Assembly (NCBI GenBank): GCA_002238415.1
Contig: MPMI01000033.1
Coordinates: forward strand, 1 to 64,000
From: Desulfurellaceae bacterium bin18
GTDB taxonomy: Bacteria > Desulfobacterota > Binatia > Bin18
DNA length: 64,000 bases
Direction of reading: 5' to 3'
The notes below the pieces were generated by a model that had not been told where the DNA came from, made no database searches, and saw only the letters and a program-made list of their open reading frames with translations. This document shows, piece by piece, positions 17,027 to 26,661 of the stretch (position 1 is its first letter; each line of letters begins with the position of its first letter). Both the position numbers and the translations under genes were made by a program.

Positions 17027-18031
17027 TTACAGCGCTCCGACGAGCGCCTCACGAAAGGTGGGCTCCGTTTGTTTGAGCTCAACAACCTTCTCTGCCCCTT
17101 GGGTTACGGTGGGATGCGCAAACGCGCTGACTCCGGCCTGATAGCAGGGCCGCGCCTGGAGTGCCTCCCAATAGCGGCTGACGTGGGGTCTACGCTCCCC
17201 CAGGAACTCTTCGAGCCAGTCCACTTCACGCAGACGTTCCAGGATGACCATCATTCCCACATCAGCCAGCGTGAATTGCTCGCCCACGATCCACGGACCG
17301 CCGCTCTGGGCGAGGGCGCGTTCTAACTCATCCAGATGGGTATGCATCGCGGTACGGCTGCTGCGGATGAGCTTCACAATCGGTTTTAATCGAGGCAGAC
17401 CTCGGACCCCTCGGAATTTCAGCAACAGGAAAAACAGGGTTCGTTTTTTCAATCGATGGAACAACAGCCCCTCCACAATCCGCGAGACCGGAATGTGCTC
17501 GATCATTGCGGCAAAGATGGGGATGGTGAGCCCAGGGACAGCGTTGCCCGCGGTTTCATTGATGCTGGCGAGGGGGTCGTCTCCGACCAGCGAAGATTTG
17601 TGAACCCAATACTCCATGAAGTTGCGCTGCTCTTTGTTCTCTGGCACAAGCGCAGCCGATTGGCCGGCATGCTGAGCCGCGTAGGCGAGTTGCTCGTGGG
17701 ACTCGTAAATCGGGTGGCCGTTATGGACGAGGACAGGGACCAGTGCGGCGGGGTTCACTCGGAGGAAATGGCGCGAGATGTTTTCGTAGGCGCCGGTCTC
17801 GATCAGGTCGATGTGATGGCTCTTATACGGAATGCCAAGCTCGGCCAAACACACCCGAGTCTTCTTCGAGCAGAGTGAAAAGGCATTGTGATAGAGCTCC
17901 CACTCTTCAGCGTGGGGAAGGGTGAGGTCCTCATGAATGCCGCCCGGCATGGCTTGCGTCTTCCGCTGCCGCCGCTCCCATACGTACCAGACAACCGGAA
18001 TCGCACCCAGCAAGAGGAGAATCGTCACCAT
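17027..18031 (-). CDS. Membrane-anchored glutathione S-transferase-like protein
   Basis: A 334-residue GST-family protein with an N-terminal hydrophobic anchor (VTILLLLGAIPVVWYVW) followed by a basic stretch, so it is probably tethered to the inner membrane with the enzyme facing the cytoplasm. The GST N-domain shows FSLCSKKTRVCLAELGI and NPAALVPVLV followed by YESHEQLAYA. The C-domain is helical, ending in the family-like GGPWIVGEQFTLADVGMMV. The membrane anchor is unusual for bacterial GSTs. It is convergent with the GST at 16085. Confidence 0.85.
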   Translation of the reverse strand: MVTILLLLGAIPVVWYVWERRQRKTQAMPGGIHEDLTLPHAEEWELYHNAFSLCSKKTRVCLAELGIPYKSHHIDLIETGAYENISRHFLRVNPAALVPVLVHNGHPIYESHEQLAYAAQHAGQSAALVPENKEQRNFMEYWVHKSSLVGDDPLASINETAGNAVPGLTIPIFAAMIEHIPVSRIVEGLLFHRLKKRTLFFLLLKFRGVRGLPRLKPIVKLIRSSRTAMHTHLDELERALAQSGGPWIVGEQFTLADVGMMVILERLREVDWLEEFLGERRPHVSRYWEALQARPCYQAGVSAFAHPTVTQGAEKVVELKQTEPTFREALVGAL

Positions 18032-18201
18032 GCCAACCGTCCTGCATTGCCGCTGTCTCGTTTGATGAAAATCCCTTTCATGATATGCCCGGTCTCAGGT
18101 TGAGGTGGATGGCTGGGCAAATGGTAGATACCTGCCTCGCATATGGCAACCCAGACCCACAACACATATGTCCCAAAAAACCAAAGAGGAGATTGTAGAC
18201 T

Positions 18202-19131
18202 ATGGCCTTGCACCGACTGCTCGGAATGGAGATCGGAGTGCCCGCCCCGGCTATGCTCGATGCGTTTTACCAAGAGATTGGTTTCACCGGCGGGTCCCGG
18301 AGTTGGGGACCGACGGATCAGCCGGGCCAAATCAAAATCAATGAAGCCCCGTTTCGTCAATTGCGAGAAATGCGGGTTGGGTGTGAAAGCGAAGAAGACC
18401 TCGACAGGATTGTAAAGAACCTTGAGGGGCTGGGCATTGCCTCACAACGCAGCAATGGCGCGCTTCGCGTTCCTGATCCGGTCAACAAATGGGATGTCGT
18501 AATCGAGCCGGCAGAAGTGGCTGACACCCCAACCCAACCACAGCGCATTATGAACCGACCGGGCGAACGCAATCGTCTCGATGCTCGGCATTCTTTACTG
18601 ACCGAAGCAACACCACATCCACCGCGTCGGCTTGGGCATATTGTCGTTGGGTCACCCGATGTGGCAGCGAGTCTCAAATTTTATACCGAGGGCATAGACT
18701 ATCGCGTATCCGATATCGTTGGCGGGATAGCATTTTTTCTGCGTTGCTCACCCGATCATCATAATTTACTGCTCGCCCCCGGTCCGGTGCCGTATCTGAA
18801 CCACTACGCCATCGAACACGATGACATCGATTCCGTATGCCGTGCAGCAACCCTGTATTTGCGCGAGCACGAAGACGCGCAAATCGCCGGTCCTGGCCGT
18901 CATCCCATTGGCGGAAATATGTTCTGGTATATGCGTGACCCGAGCGGCACCTTCTTTGAGTACTTTGCCGATATGGATCGGATTCTCGACGACGCGGGGT
19001 GGCAGGTCCGAGAGGATTGGCCAATGGAGGACTCCTGGTCGCTCTGGGGCGAAACACGTCAGCCCGAAGTATTCTTTCAACCCCCGGACATGCCGGCCGT
19101 CATCGAAGGCTGGAACAAGGCCCACGGCTAA
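18202..19131 (+). CDS. Extradiol-type ring-cleavage dioxygenase (VOC family)
   Basis: A two-domain vicinal-oxygen-chelate protein of 309 residues, matching type I extradiol dioxygenases such as BphC that open catechols next to the hydroxyls. The C-terminal domain keeps the 2-His-1-carboxylate iron triad: His146 in LGHIVVGS, His201 in NHYAIEHDD and Glu253 in TFFEYFADMD. The N-terminal domain is degenerate, as usual. AGAGGAGATTGTAGACT precedes the ATG. The next gene, a flavin hydroxylase, starts 58 bp downstream on the same strand. Together they would hydroxylate a phenol and cleave the product. Confidence 0.87.
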   Translation: MALHRLLGMEIGVPAPAMLDAFYQEIGFTGGSRSWGPTDQPGQIKINEAPFRQLREMRVGCESEEDLDRIVKNLEGLGIASQRSNGALRVPDPVNKWDVVIEPAEVADTPTQPQRIMNRPGERNRLDARHSLLTEATPHPPRRLGHIVVGSPDVAASLKFYTEGIDYRVSDIVGGIAFFLRCSPDHHNLLLAPGPVPYLNHYAIEHDDIDSVCRAATLYLREHEDAQIAGPGRHPIGGNMFWYMRDPSGTFFEYFADMDRILDDAGWQVREDWPMEDSWSLWGETRQPEVFFQPPDMPAVIEGWNKAHG

Positions 19132-19189
19132 ACGCTCATCGACTCCGGGACGGCGGACGGTCTGCCGGAGCCGGGGAAGGTAACTCAGC

Positions 19190-20821
19190 GTGCACTACGA
19201 TGTCGTGATCTGTGGCTACGGCCCGACCGGGGCGGTAGCCGCGAACCTGCTCGGTCGGCGTGGCGTGCGGGTGTTGGTCGTTGAGCAGAATACCGAGATC
19301 TACGACATCCCGCGGGCCGTGCACTTTGACGGCGAGACCATGCGGATCTTTCAGTTCCTGGGGCTGGCGGATGAGATCAAAAGTGTTTCAATCCCAGCGA
19401 CCGAGGCGGCCTTCGTCAACGGGAGTGGGCGAACGCTCATGGCCCTGGACTTTCGCGATATGCCGAGACGTCATGGCTGGCCAAATGGGAATTTCTTTAA
19501 TCAACCTGCCCTTGAAGCGTATCTGCGGCGTGGGGTGGAACGCTATCCCCCGGTTGAGGTCCGACTCGGCTGGACCCTGGAGACATTCGATCAGGATGAC
19601 GCCGGCCTGCACATCACCCTCTCGCACCGGGAGAGTAGCAACCGCGACGAGGTGACGAGCTCTTACCTCCTCGGTTGCGACGGCGCGACGAGTACGGCCC
19701 GCGAGTTGGTTGATATTCCGCTCGATACGCTGAATGCCGACGAGCCGTGGTTGGTATGTGACATTCTCTTAGAGGGAGACTTTGAGTTTCGCAAACGGGT
19801 CTATCAAGTGTGTGACCGACGCAGACCAACGACGCTGGTTCCCTGCGAAGGCCGCCACATCCGTTGGGAGTTTATGCTCCGGCCTGACGATGACCCTGAG
19901 GAGCTTGAACGCGAAGAGACGGTTCTTGCCCTGATGGCACCCCACCTGCATCGTCTGCACGACGACCTCAAGCCGGAGCAGTGCTCTCTTATTCGTAAGA
20001 AGGTATATACTTTTCACGGACTGATTGCCCGGTCGTGGCGGTTGGGACGCGTCTTGCTGCTGGGCGATGCAGCCCATCAAACTCCGCCCTTTCTCGGACA
20101 AGGCATGTGTGCCGGCATCCGTGATGCCTATAACCTGTGCTGGAAGCTCGAAGGCGTGCTGGCCGGTCGCTATACCTCGAAGCTGCTAGACACCTATCCG
20201 TCCGAGCGTGCCCCGCATGCCCGGACAATAATCGAGCAGGCCATCCGCACGGGAAGCGTTATTCAAACCCGAAATCCTATCGCTGCCTTCCTGCGCGACT
20301 CCTTTTTCTCGTTGGCGAGAATCTTTCCCGTTCTGCAAAAGCCCTTTCTGTGGGAACCTGCCTGGCCGCTCGGCCCCGGGTTTTTCGACGCGACCACGCC
20401 TCCGAGCGCGCAGACCACCCATGGTCATCAGATCGACCAGCCCGTCGTAGCAACCACGTCAGGCGAGCGGATAGCGCTTGATACGGTCCTGGGTGACGAC
20501 TTTACAGTGCTTGGACTCAATATGAACCCTGCGGATACAATCGCCGAGGCAACCGCCCAGACATTTTCTACGCTCAAGACGCGCTTCGTCCACGTCGCAC
20601 CGACCCGCACCCATAACACGGCTTCACCCGCGACCACGGTTGTCGATACGGACGGTGACCTTGCCGCGTGGTTCAAACGCATAGGCGGAGGCCAGGCCGT
20701 CATCCTACGGCCGGACCGCCAGGTCTTTGGCGTGTACGGAAAAAATGGAGCTTCGACGGTAGGGACCGAATTGGCGACAGCCGCTGAAAAGTTGGTGACC
20801 ATGATCGAGCCGGCCCAATGA
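19190..20821 (+). CDS. MhpA-type FAD-dependent aromatic hydroxylase
   Basis: A 543-residue flavoprotein monooxygenase of the PheA/TfdB/MhpA group, which adds a hydroxyl next to an existing phenolic one using NAD(P)H and O2. The FAD Rossmann motif is G9YGPTG14; LLGCDGATS is the DG motif; LLLGDAAHQTPPFLGQG near residue 290 is the GD motif. A C-terminal thioredoxin-like domain, usual in this group, follows. The start is GTG, supported by GGGGAAGGTAACTCAGC. It is convergent with the Rieske operon at 20865-22633, and the neighbours support a ring-cleavage pathway. Confidence 0.9.
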   Translation: MHYDVVICGYGPTGAVAANLLGRRGVRVLVVEQNTEIYDIPRAVHFDGETMRIFQFLGLADEIKSVSIPATEAAFVNGSGRTLMALDFRDMPRRHGWPNGNFFNQPALEAYLRRGVERYPPVEVRLGWTLETFDQDDAGLHITLSHRESSNRDEVTSSYLLGCDGATSTARELVDIPLDTLNADEPWLVCDILLEGDFEFRKRVYQVCDRRRPTTLVPCEGRHIRWEFMLRPDDDPEELEREETVLALMAPHLHRLHDDLKPEQCSLIRKKVYTFHGLIARSWRLGRVLLLGDAAHQTPPFLGQGMCAGIRDAYNLCWKLEGVLAGRYTSKLLDTYPSERAPHARTIIEQAIRTGSVIQTRNPIAAFLRDSFFSLARIFPVLQKPFLWEPAWPLGPGFFDATTPPSAQTTHGHQIDQPVVATTSGERIALDTVLGDDFTVLGLNMNPADTIAEATAQTFSTLKTRFVHVAPTRTHNTASPATTVVDTDGDLAAWFKRIGGGQAVILRPDRQVFGVYGKNGASTVGTELATAAEKLVTMIEPAQ

Positions 20822-20864
20822 ACTTGAATTGTGCCGGTTCTACGGGCGTCCACACCGCTACTGG

Positions 20865-21356
20865 CTATATCAGGAATGACATATTCGGCAGCGGTTCGGC
20901 GGCGTTGACCAGGACGATTTTTTTGCGACTCATCCTGAGCTCACCGTCAACCCACCGAAGGGTATGCGTCGTGCGTCCGGCCCACATATGGGTCTCATGT
21001 TTGGCCTGAATCGAGAGCTCGACCAAGAGGAAATTCGAGCCCACAACGAATTCATCGCGCTCATTTTTCTCGACTTCGATATTGGAAATCAACCGGCGCA
21101 TGGACGAGGCCGGTTCCTGGCTGTAGCGATGGCCGCTTTGCAGGAGTTTGATGCGCGTGGCAATCCTCTGCCGGTTGTCGTAGATGTGCGAGATGTGGGT
21201 GTTGGGATCAACCCCGGGGTCGGTTGTCGCCGGCACCCAGTATACGACGTCGTCCGTCCACAAGGCTTCCCAGTCCGCATAGCGCGCTTCATCCGCATAA
21301 CGCGCTTCTTTATACAGGAATGTCTCAACCGCTCTATACTCGGCGTCGGACACCAT
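20865..21356 (-). CDS. Aromatic-ring-hydroxylating dioxygenase, small (beta) subunit
   Basis: A 163-residue beta subunit of a Rieske dioxygenase, with YADWEALWTDDVVYWVPA near the N-terminus and the C-terminal MSRKKIVLVNAAEPLPN. It starts 5 bp after the stop of its alpha subunit. It is the last gene of a minus-strand operon that begins near 26411. It is convergent with the MhpA-type hydroxylase. Confidence 0.92.
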   Translation of the reverse strand: MVSDAEYRAVETFLYKEARYADEARYADWEALWTDDVVYWVPATTDPGVDPNTHISHIYDNRQRIATRIKLLQSGHRYSQEPASSMRRLISNIEVEKNERDEFVVGSNFLLVELSIQAKHETHMWAGRTTHTLRWVDGELRMSRKKIVLVNAAEPLPNMSFLI

Positions 21357-21361
21357 AGCTG

Positions 21362-22633
21362 CTAGGCCCGGCCGTTCTGCATCACGCTGCGATAGTGCAA
21401 CCAGAACGCCCGGTTTGTTGTCTCGTCGGTCATATGCCCGACGCGCTGCTGTTGGCTATCGACATACTCACGATTCAGGCCGCGACTCAGTTCCAGCCAC
21501 TCGGCGTTCCGCGTGACTAATCCGACTTGGTTGCGACTCGCAATCGTCACATCTTCGGGCAGCAGAAATGACCCCGGCCCCATTGCCGCTTCGCTCTGCC
21601 GTAACAGGCGCTTGTTGAATTCTGGCACTCCCTTGAGAAACATCGGCGTATGCCACTGGACGCATTCGTCAACGCTGACGGGTTGCATGATGGCGATATT
21701 CATCTCGGCCAAAAAAAGGTTGGGAAAAATGAAGGCGTGCGGCGGGCCGTCGAAAACCCGGCGCTGGGTTTTCTCTTTGCCGTAGCTACGTTCCATGGCT
21801 GCCAGATAGGATGCGGCCAGACCTTCCGAAACGCCGCCAAACCACTCGAACGGCTGTTGGTAGGCCGGGACAAAGTCAATTTCCGTGTGTCCCTGCCCCC
21901 AGTCGCGCAGGACGGACTTGATGCTTTTTTCCTCACCCACAAAACGCCGATACTGCGAGCCGACCGCTTTCAATATGGAACGGTGCACAAAGCCGAGATG
22001 ATAGCCGTCCGTGTCGTTTTCGGGCAGCATTTTCCAGTTGGACGGGTAGCGATGCTTGATCCAGCCGGCGCCAAGTTCGATCTCGCCCTCCGGCGAGAGA
22101 TCGCACGCCCGGTCGATCAATTGCGCCGCCGTGCCAAGATGATCGGCCAGCGAGATACCGCTCGGACTCAAACTGACGAACACAAACCCCCGATAGCTCT
22201 CCAGCCGTGGCACGCGCGTCAGCCCGTACTCTTTTTTATCAAAAGACTCCCCATATCCGGCCGGGTAGGGGACACCTTGCAAGGCGCCAGTCAGGTCATA
22301 GCTCCAGCCATGATAGGGACAGGTAAACGTGCGAGTGTGGCCGCGCTCCGCCGGGCAGACGGTCGTGCCACGATGCGCGCAGCGGTTGAGGAGGGCCGAT
22401 ATACTGTTATCTGTGCCGCGCACCAGGATGACCGACTGGGTGCCGACCTGGCGCGTAATAAAGTCCCCCGGCTGGGGGATTTCACTGTCGTGACCAATAA
22501 ACACCCAGCCGTGGTAGAAAATCTTTTCCAACTCATCGGTAAAAATATGCGGGTCGGTGTACAGCGACCTGTGGACCCGCTCGTTTTGGACAAGGGTGTC
22601 GTACCGGATCGGATCAATGGCAGTCTGTTGCAT
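21362..22633 (-). CDS. Aromatic-ring-hydroxylating dioxygenase, large (alpha) subunit, Rieske type
   Basis: A 423-residue Rieske oxygenase alpha subunit. The [2Fe-2S] ligands are Cys85-x-His87 and Cys105-x2-His108 (CAHR and CPYH). The iron site is in ENDTDGYHLGFVH, with Asp and two His in register. GGAGGGACTCGT precedes the ATG. It is shorter than the alpha at 1229-2644 and clearly not a recent copy of it. Upstream partners in the operon are a crotonase and a BVMO. It would introduce a cis-diol or do a related oxidation on an aromatic acid or amine; the substrate is unknown. Confidence 0.93.
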   Translation of the reverse strand: MQQTAIDPIRYDTLVQNERVHRSLYTDPHIFTDELEKIFYHGWVFIGHDSEIPQPGDFITRQVGTQSVILVRGTDNSISALLNRCAHRGTTVCPAERGHTRTFTCPYHGWSYDLTGALQGVPYPAGYGESFDKKEYGLTRVPRLESYRGFVFVSLSPSGISLADHLGTAAQLIDRACDLSPEGEIELGAGWIKHRYPSNWKMLPENDTDGYHLGFVHRSILKAVGSQYRRFVGEEKSIKSVLRDWGQGHTEIDFVPAYQQPFEWFGGVSEGLAASYLAAMERSYGKEKTQRRVFDGPPHAFIFPNLFLAEMNIAIMQPVSVDECVQWHTPMFLKGVPEFNKRLLRQSEAAMGPGSFLLPEDVTIASRNQVGLVTRNAEWLELSRGLNREYVDSQQQRVGHMTDETTNRAFWLHYRSVMQNGRA

Positions 22634-22666
22634 ACGAGTCCCTCCGACTCAACTCTCTGACTCCGC

Positions 22667-23473
22667 CTAGCGATTGGCAAACACCGGGTCGCGTTTCTCT
22701 CGGAACGCAGCCACGGCCTCGCGCATATCGTCTCCCAGCGTGCAGGCCAGCCCCAGATGGGCGTCGGCATAGGTAATATCGCCAGCCTTGTTGGTGCTCA
22801 GCGCTTTGAAAAATTCCTTTGTCCGACGCAGCGCCATGGGCGGCTTGTTGAGCAGCTTCTGGGCAAAGGCGTGGACCGCGTCGTGCAGCTCCTCCAACGG
22901 CACGACCTGATTGACCAGGCCGACCTCACAGGCTTCTTCCGCGGTCAGCTCATCACAGGTCATCACCAGTTCTTTGGCCTTGGCCATGCCGATCAAATTG
23001 ATCATGCGGGTAATCGAGCCCCACATATACGGCACACCGAGACGCACCTCGGGCAACCACATGCGGGCGCCACTGGCGGCAATGCGAAAATCACACGCCA
23101 TAGCCAAGGACACGCCACCGCCCACCGCAAAACCATTGACCGCGGCGATGCTGATCTGGTCCAGGCGTTCCCACTCGTCCATCACCCGCCAGCCGAGCTT
23201 TGCCATCCGCAGCCTGGCGCTATCGGTGAGCGTGGCCTGGGTTTCCGCTTTGGCGCTATTGGACAGGGCGTTCATATCCGCGCCAACGCTGAACGAGCGA
23301 CCCTTGCCGGTCAGAACCACAACGCGTGAGTCTTCATCCTCTTGCAACTCGTAGGTAATGGCCAGAAACTCGCGCAGCACCTGCTCGTTGAGGGGATTGA
23401 GTTTTGCCGGTCGATTGAAAGAGACGGTGACAATGGGACCGGAGCGTTCGAGGGTAAATGTTTCGTATGACAT
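22667..23473 (-). CDS. Enoyl-CoA hydratase/isomerase (crotonase) family protein
   Basis: A 268-residue crotonase. GKGRSFSVGADMNAL and AAVNGFAVGGGVSLAMACD form the two parts of the oxyanion hole, and EVRLGVPYMWGS carries the usual acidic residue position. AAGGAGAGGAGCAGT precedes the ATG. It lies 33 bp upstream of the Rieske alpha gene and 25 bp after the BVMO, so it is co-transcribed. It points to CoA-thioester intermediates: hydration, isomerisation or ring opening of a CoA-activated product. Confidence 0.92.
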   Translation of the reverse strand: MSYETFTLERSGPIVTVSFNRPAKLNPLNEQVLREFLAITYELQEDEDSRVVVLTGKGRSFSVGADMNALSNSAKAETQATLTDSARLRMAKLGWRVMDEWERLDQISIAAVNGFAVGGGVSLAMACDFRIAASGARMWLPEVRLGVPYMWGSITRMINLIGMAKAKELVMTCDELTAEEACEVGLVNQVVPLEELHDAVHAFAQKLLNKPPMALRRTKEFFKALSTNKAGDITYADAHLGLACTLGDDMREAVAAFREKRDPVFANR

Positions 23474-23498
23474 ACTGCTCCTCTCCTTTGAGTCGGAG

Positions 23499-25262
23499 CT
23501 ATCTTTTTGTAAACATAAAATTCTCTGCCATTTGCGCCCGGACTTCTTTGAGGTGCGTTACGTATTTGGGAAAGCCGCCGTTATAATTGCCGTCCTGACG
23601 GCGCTGAAATTCGCCCTCGAAATTATAATAGCCCGGTGTACAGTCCTGGTTGCGGGTGGTTTTGCCGCGATGATGGATCACTTCCTGGACCCACCACTCT
23701 TCTGCCTCGGGGGTCACATCGATGGACTGATAGTCATGCCGCCGCACATGGTCGATACACGCCGCAATATGATCACCCTGGGATTGCAGCATGTCCGTTA
23801 GGTTGAACTGAAACGATGCCTGATAGCCACCCATGATAAACAGGTTGGGATAGCCCTGTGAGTGAATGCCGAGCAGGGTGCGGATGCCGGTGCTGTATTT
23901 ATCGTTCAGGTCGAGACCGTTTTCTCCTCTGATCTGATTGTAAATGCCCGTTTTCTGCACCTCGAAGCCGGTGGCATAGATCAGGACATCGAGCTCGTAC
24001 TGTGTCCCGTCAAACACCGGTCCCTTTTCATTAATCTCGGTGATACCTTTCCCGTGGGTATCGACCAGGTGCACGTTGGGGCGGTTGAAGGTCGGCAGAT
24101 AGTCGTTGTGAAAGCAGGGCCGCTTGCACATGAACATATACCACGGCTTGAGCGCCTCCGCCGTGGCTTTGTCCTTCACGACCTCGTCGATTCGTTTGTG
24201 AATGCGCATCATATAGTCGATATTGGCGTTCTCCTGCCGCCGGATTTTCTCCTCGCGAGACATGGCTGCGCGCTCGGCCCGCTGCTCTTCGGTCAGTCGC
24301 GGCCCGCGCATGGCGCGTTCGCGCCGCTTGGCTTGCCAGCCCGGCTCCAGTTTGCGCGCCCAGTTGGGATCGGTCGGCCAGTCGTCCCGGATATCTATTG
24401 AAGACGGTGTGCGTTGGAACACGTACAGCTCTTTCGATGATGCGCCCAGACCGGGAATGGCCTGCACCGCGGTCGCGCCCGTGCCGATAATGCCGACGAC
24501 CTTATCCTCCAGGCCGGACAAGTCTTCCCTGGTATAATCATAGTCCCAGCGCGAGGTATGAAAGGAGTGGCCTTTGAAGGACTCCATGCCCTTGATTTTG
24601 GACAGCTTGGGTTTGGACAGCGTGCCGTTGGCGCAGATAACGAAGCGCGCCTTCATGTGGTCGCCTCGGTCTGTGGTGAGCTGCCACATTTCTTCTTCCT
24701 CGTTCCATATGGTGGAGGTGACCGTGGTCTGAAAAACCGCCAGCTCGTACAGATTGTATCTTCTGGCAATGGCCTGACAGTGGGCCAGGATTTCCGGGCC
24801 CCTGGCGTAATGGTTCTTGGGTACGTAGTCCATCTCGTCGAGTAGCGGGAGATAGTCATACGAGATCACATCGCAGGCCACTCCGGGGTAGCGATTCCAG
24901 TACCACGTGCCACCCACATCGGCTCCCCGCTCGACGAGGCGGATACTCTCAACGCCATATTCACGCAGCCGCGCTGAGGTGAGCAGTGCCGAGAACCCAC
25001 CGCCAATGAATAAGCACTCGACCGTATCGTTAATGGGCTCGCGGGGAACGATCTCGCCGCCGTAGGGGTCGGTCTCGTACCTGGCGAAAGAACCGGTCAG
25101 GTCAGACGTATATTGCTGCGTCCCTTCCGGTCGGTAGTCCAGCCTGAGATCACGCTCCTCGGTAAACTTCTGCTTGATGGCATCGTAGTACGACTGCGGT
25201 TTTTTCGGCTTCGAGAGTCCGTCCATGGTGCCAATCAGGGGCTTCTCCTGCGCTTCAGACAT
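23499..25262 (-). CDS. Baeyer-Villiger monooxygenase
   Basis: A 587-residue type I BVMO. The FAD motif is IGGGFSALLTSA, followed by [11 protein letters not shown]. The fingerprint is [13 protein letters not shown], and the NADPH motif is IGTGATAVQ. I place the start at 25262 because GGAGGACTGAATAC stands directly before that ATG; the longer frame upstream runs into non-coding text. It precedes the crotonase and the Rieske genes in the same operon. It is a moderately diverged relative of the BVMOs at 26662 and 53129, with an extra charged helical stretch around residues 260-300 (RERAMRGPRLTEEQRAER). Confidence 0.93.
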   Translation of the reverse strand: MSEAQEKPLIGTMDGLSKPKKPQSYYDAIKQKFTEERDLRLDYRPEGTQQYTSDLTGSFARYETDPYGGEIVPREPINDTVECLFIGGGFSALLTSARLREYGVESIRLVERGADVGGTWYWNRYPGVACDVISYDYLPLLDEMDYVPKNHYARGPEILAHCQAIARRYNLYELAVFQTTVTSTIWNEEEEMWQLTTDRGDHMKARFVICANGTLSKPKLSKIKGMESFKGHSFHTSRWDYDYTREDLSGLEDKVVGIIGTGATAVQAIPGLGASSKELYVFQRTPSSIDIRDDWPTDPNWARKLEPGWQAKRRERAMRGPRLTEEQRAERAAMSREEKIRRQENANIDYMMRIHKRIDEVVKDKATAEALKPWYMFMCKRPCFHNDYLPTFNRPNVHLVDTHGKGITEINEKGPVFDGTQYELDVLIYATGFEVQKTGIYNQIRGENGLDLNDKYSTGIRTLLGIHSQGYPNLFIMGGYQASFQFNLTDMLQSQGDHIAACIDHVRRHDYQSIDVTPEAEEWWVQEVIHHRGKTTRNQDCTPGYYNFEGEFQRRQDGNYNGGFPKYVTHLKEVRAQMAENFMFTKR

Positions 25263-25368
25263 GTATTCAGTCCTCCGTACGTTAGCACTGGTCGTTCTTG
25301 AGACTGGCCGAGTATAACAGAGCCATGGCGCAGCGGGGAAGCGGCGCATGGGGTAATGACTCTCTATG

Positions 25369-25395
25369 GGGCAGGGGCATCGTGACTCCCTGCCC
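25369..25395 (-). terminator. Hairpin downstream of the SRPBCC gene
   Basis: GGGCAGGG (25369-25376) pairs with CCCTGCCC (25388-25395) around an 11-base loop, just after the stop of the SRPBCC gene on the minus strand. No T tract. It could attenuate rather than end the operon, because the BVMO follows in the same direction. Confidence 0.4.
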
Positions 25396-25405
25396 TCCAG
25401 GCTGC

Positions 25406-25954
25406 TTAATCCGAGTACAGGGGATGTGACCCGAACTGATTTTTTTGCACGGCCTGCCCCGTAGTGGCCACATGCCCGACCCCCCGCACGACGCTGTCGA
25501 GGTACTGGGCGATGGTGTCGCCAAACAACCGTTGCTGATAGGCCCGCTTCTGAGGGATGGACAAGTCCGCTTTCAGGTAGGGGATCACGGTAATGGCCAA
25601 CTCGCTCTGCCGCTCGCCCTGCGCTGTGATGCGCCACTCCACGCGCGCCGTCTTGCGTGAGGACGGCCCGACTTCAATGTCAAATCCCACCCCCTCGAGC
25701 CACCCCACAAAATCGCGTTCGTAATGCACGCCACTGTAGTAGGAGACCGTGTCTTTTGCCCCAACCCCGGGCCATTTGAGAACCGTGGTTGCCTGACAGA
25801 ACGGATGATAGCGGGGGAGTTGACCGGGTTGAGAGATCACCTGCCAGACGCTCTCTGAATCGGTCTCAATAATGTGACTGACCCGCACCGTATCGCCCAG
25901 CTCAAGCCCTCGGGCTGCCAATTCGGTCTGGAATAGCTCACTGTCTGCTTTCAC
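25406..25954 (-). CDS. SRPBCC (START-like) family protein
   Basis: A 182-residue protein with the helix-grip fold pattern of polyketide cyclases and lipid-binding START-like proteins: VSHIIETDSESVWQVISQPG, then the strands around YYSGVHYERDFVGW and KTARVEWRITAQGE. It probably binds a hydrophobic ring compound and may catalyse a cyclisation, hydrolysis or just carry it. The start is GTG behind GGGAGGAGTCCTCC; that stretch is itself self-complementary and could mask the ribosome site. It sits between the SnoaL-like gene and the BVMO. Confidence 0.8.
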   Translation of the reverse strand: MKADSELFQTELAARGLELGDTVRVSHIIETDSESVWQVISQPGQLPRYHPFCQATTVLKWPGVGAKDTVSYYSGVHYERDFVGWLEGVGFDIEVGPSSRKTARVEWRITAQGERQSELAITVIPYLKADLSIPQKRAYQQRLFGDTIAQYLDSVVRGVGHVATTGQAVQKNQFGSHPLYSD

Positions 25955-26000
25955 GGAGGACTCCTCCCGCTACAAATGCCCTGAGTACACAAGCGCACTG

Positions 26001-26411
26001 CTAGCTATCGAATGTCCCACCAATAGCAGCCGTGTCGTTGTATTCGCGCAGGTATGTGAGCTTCCCATCCTGCGCGAAGCGGAATTCCCAGACGAACGGC
26101 ATGTCGCAGGCGCGACCCGTTACGACCGATTTGCCGTTTTTTTCTACTCCTGTCGCCGCCATCCTGCGCGTCTCCGGGTCGAAAATAAAATCATGGAAGA
26201 CGAGTTCGCCGATCACCCAGGTCTCTGCCAGTTGGGCTAAATACTTTTGCGTTCCCGCCGCGCCCTCGTAGCGGCCGCCAAAAGGTATATGGGACGGCAG
26301 AAAATTCTCCCAGGCGAACTCGTCCGCCATCATCTTGGCGCACTCGGGGAAGTCCGTCAGGAGGAGTCCCATAAACCTATTCACTGTGTCGATCGCCTGT
26401 TGTTTTGTCAT
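26001..26411 (-). CDS. SnoaL-like (NTF2-fold) protein
   Basis: A 136-residue cone-shaped alpha+beta barrel protein by sequence pattern (helical start AIDTVNRFMGLL, then strands to FAQDGKLTYLREYND). Family members include polyketide cyclases, dehydratases and isomerases with small hydrophobic pockets. The ATG at 26411 follows AGGAGAGGAC closely; an upstream ATG at 26441 lacks such a site. It is the first gene of the minus-strand operon running to 20865 and diverges from the BVMO at 26662 across 250 bp. Confidence 0.8.
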   Translation of the reverse strand: MTKQQAIDTVNRFMGLLLTDFPECAKMMADEFAWENFLPSHIPFGGRYEGAAGTQKYLAQLAETWVIGELVFHDFIFDPETRRMAATGVEKNGKSVVTGRACDMPFVWEFRFAQDGKLTYLREYNDTAAIGGTFDS

Positions 26412-26661
26412 GTCCTCTCCTCTCATGGGTAGGTTCCTCACGGGGGAGGCGTTTCATTGCACACATACCGTTGCCCCTTTACTCCGCTACAATTCTTAGA
26501 AGCTCCGCTATCGAGTACGACCCAGGTAGCGAAGTTGTGAGGGGGAATCAACGCAGGTTGTGTGTTTTGTCTTGTCAAAATTTTATCGATATGCCAAACT
26601 TCGCGCGGGTGGAGACAGTCTCTTGCCCGTAAGACACCGCATCAAGAAGGAGGGCTGACAG

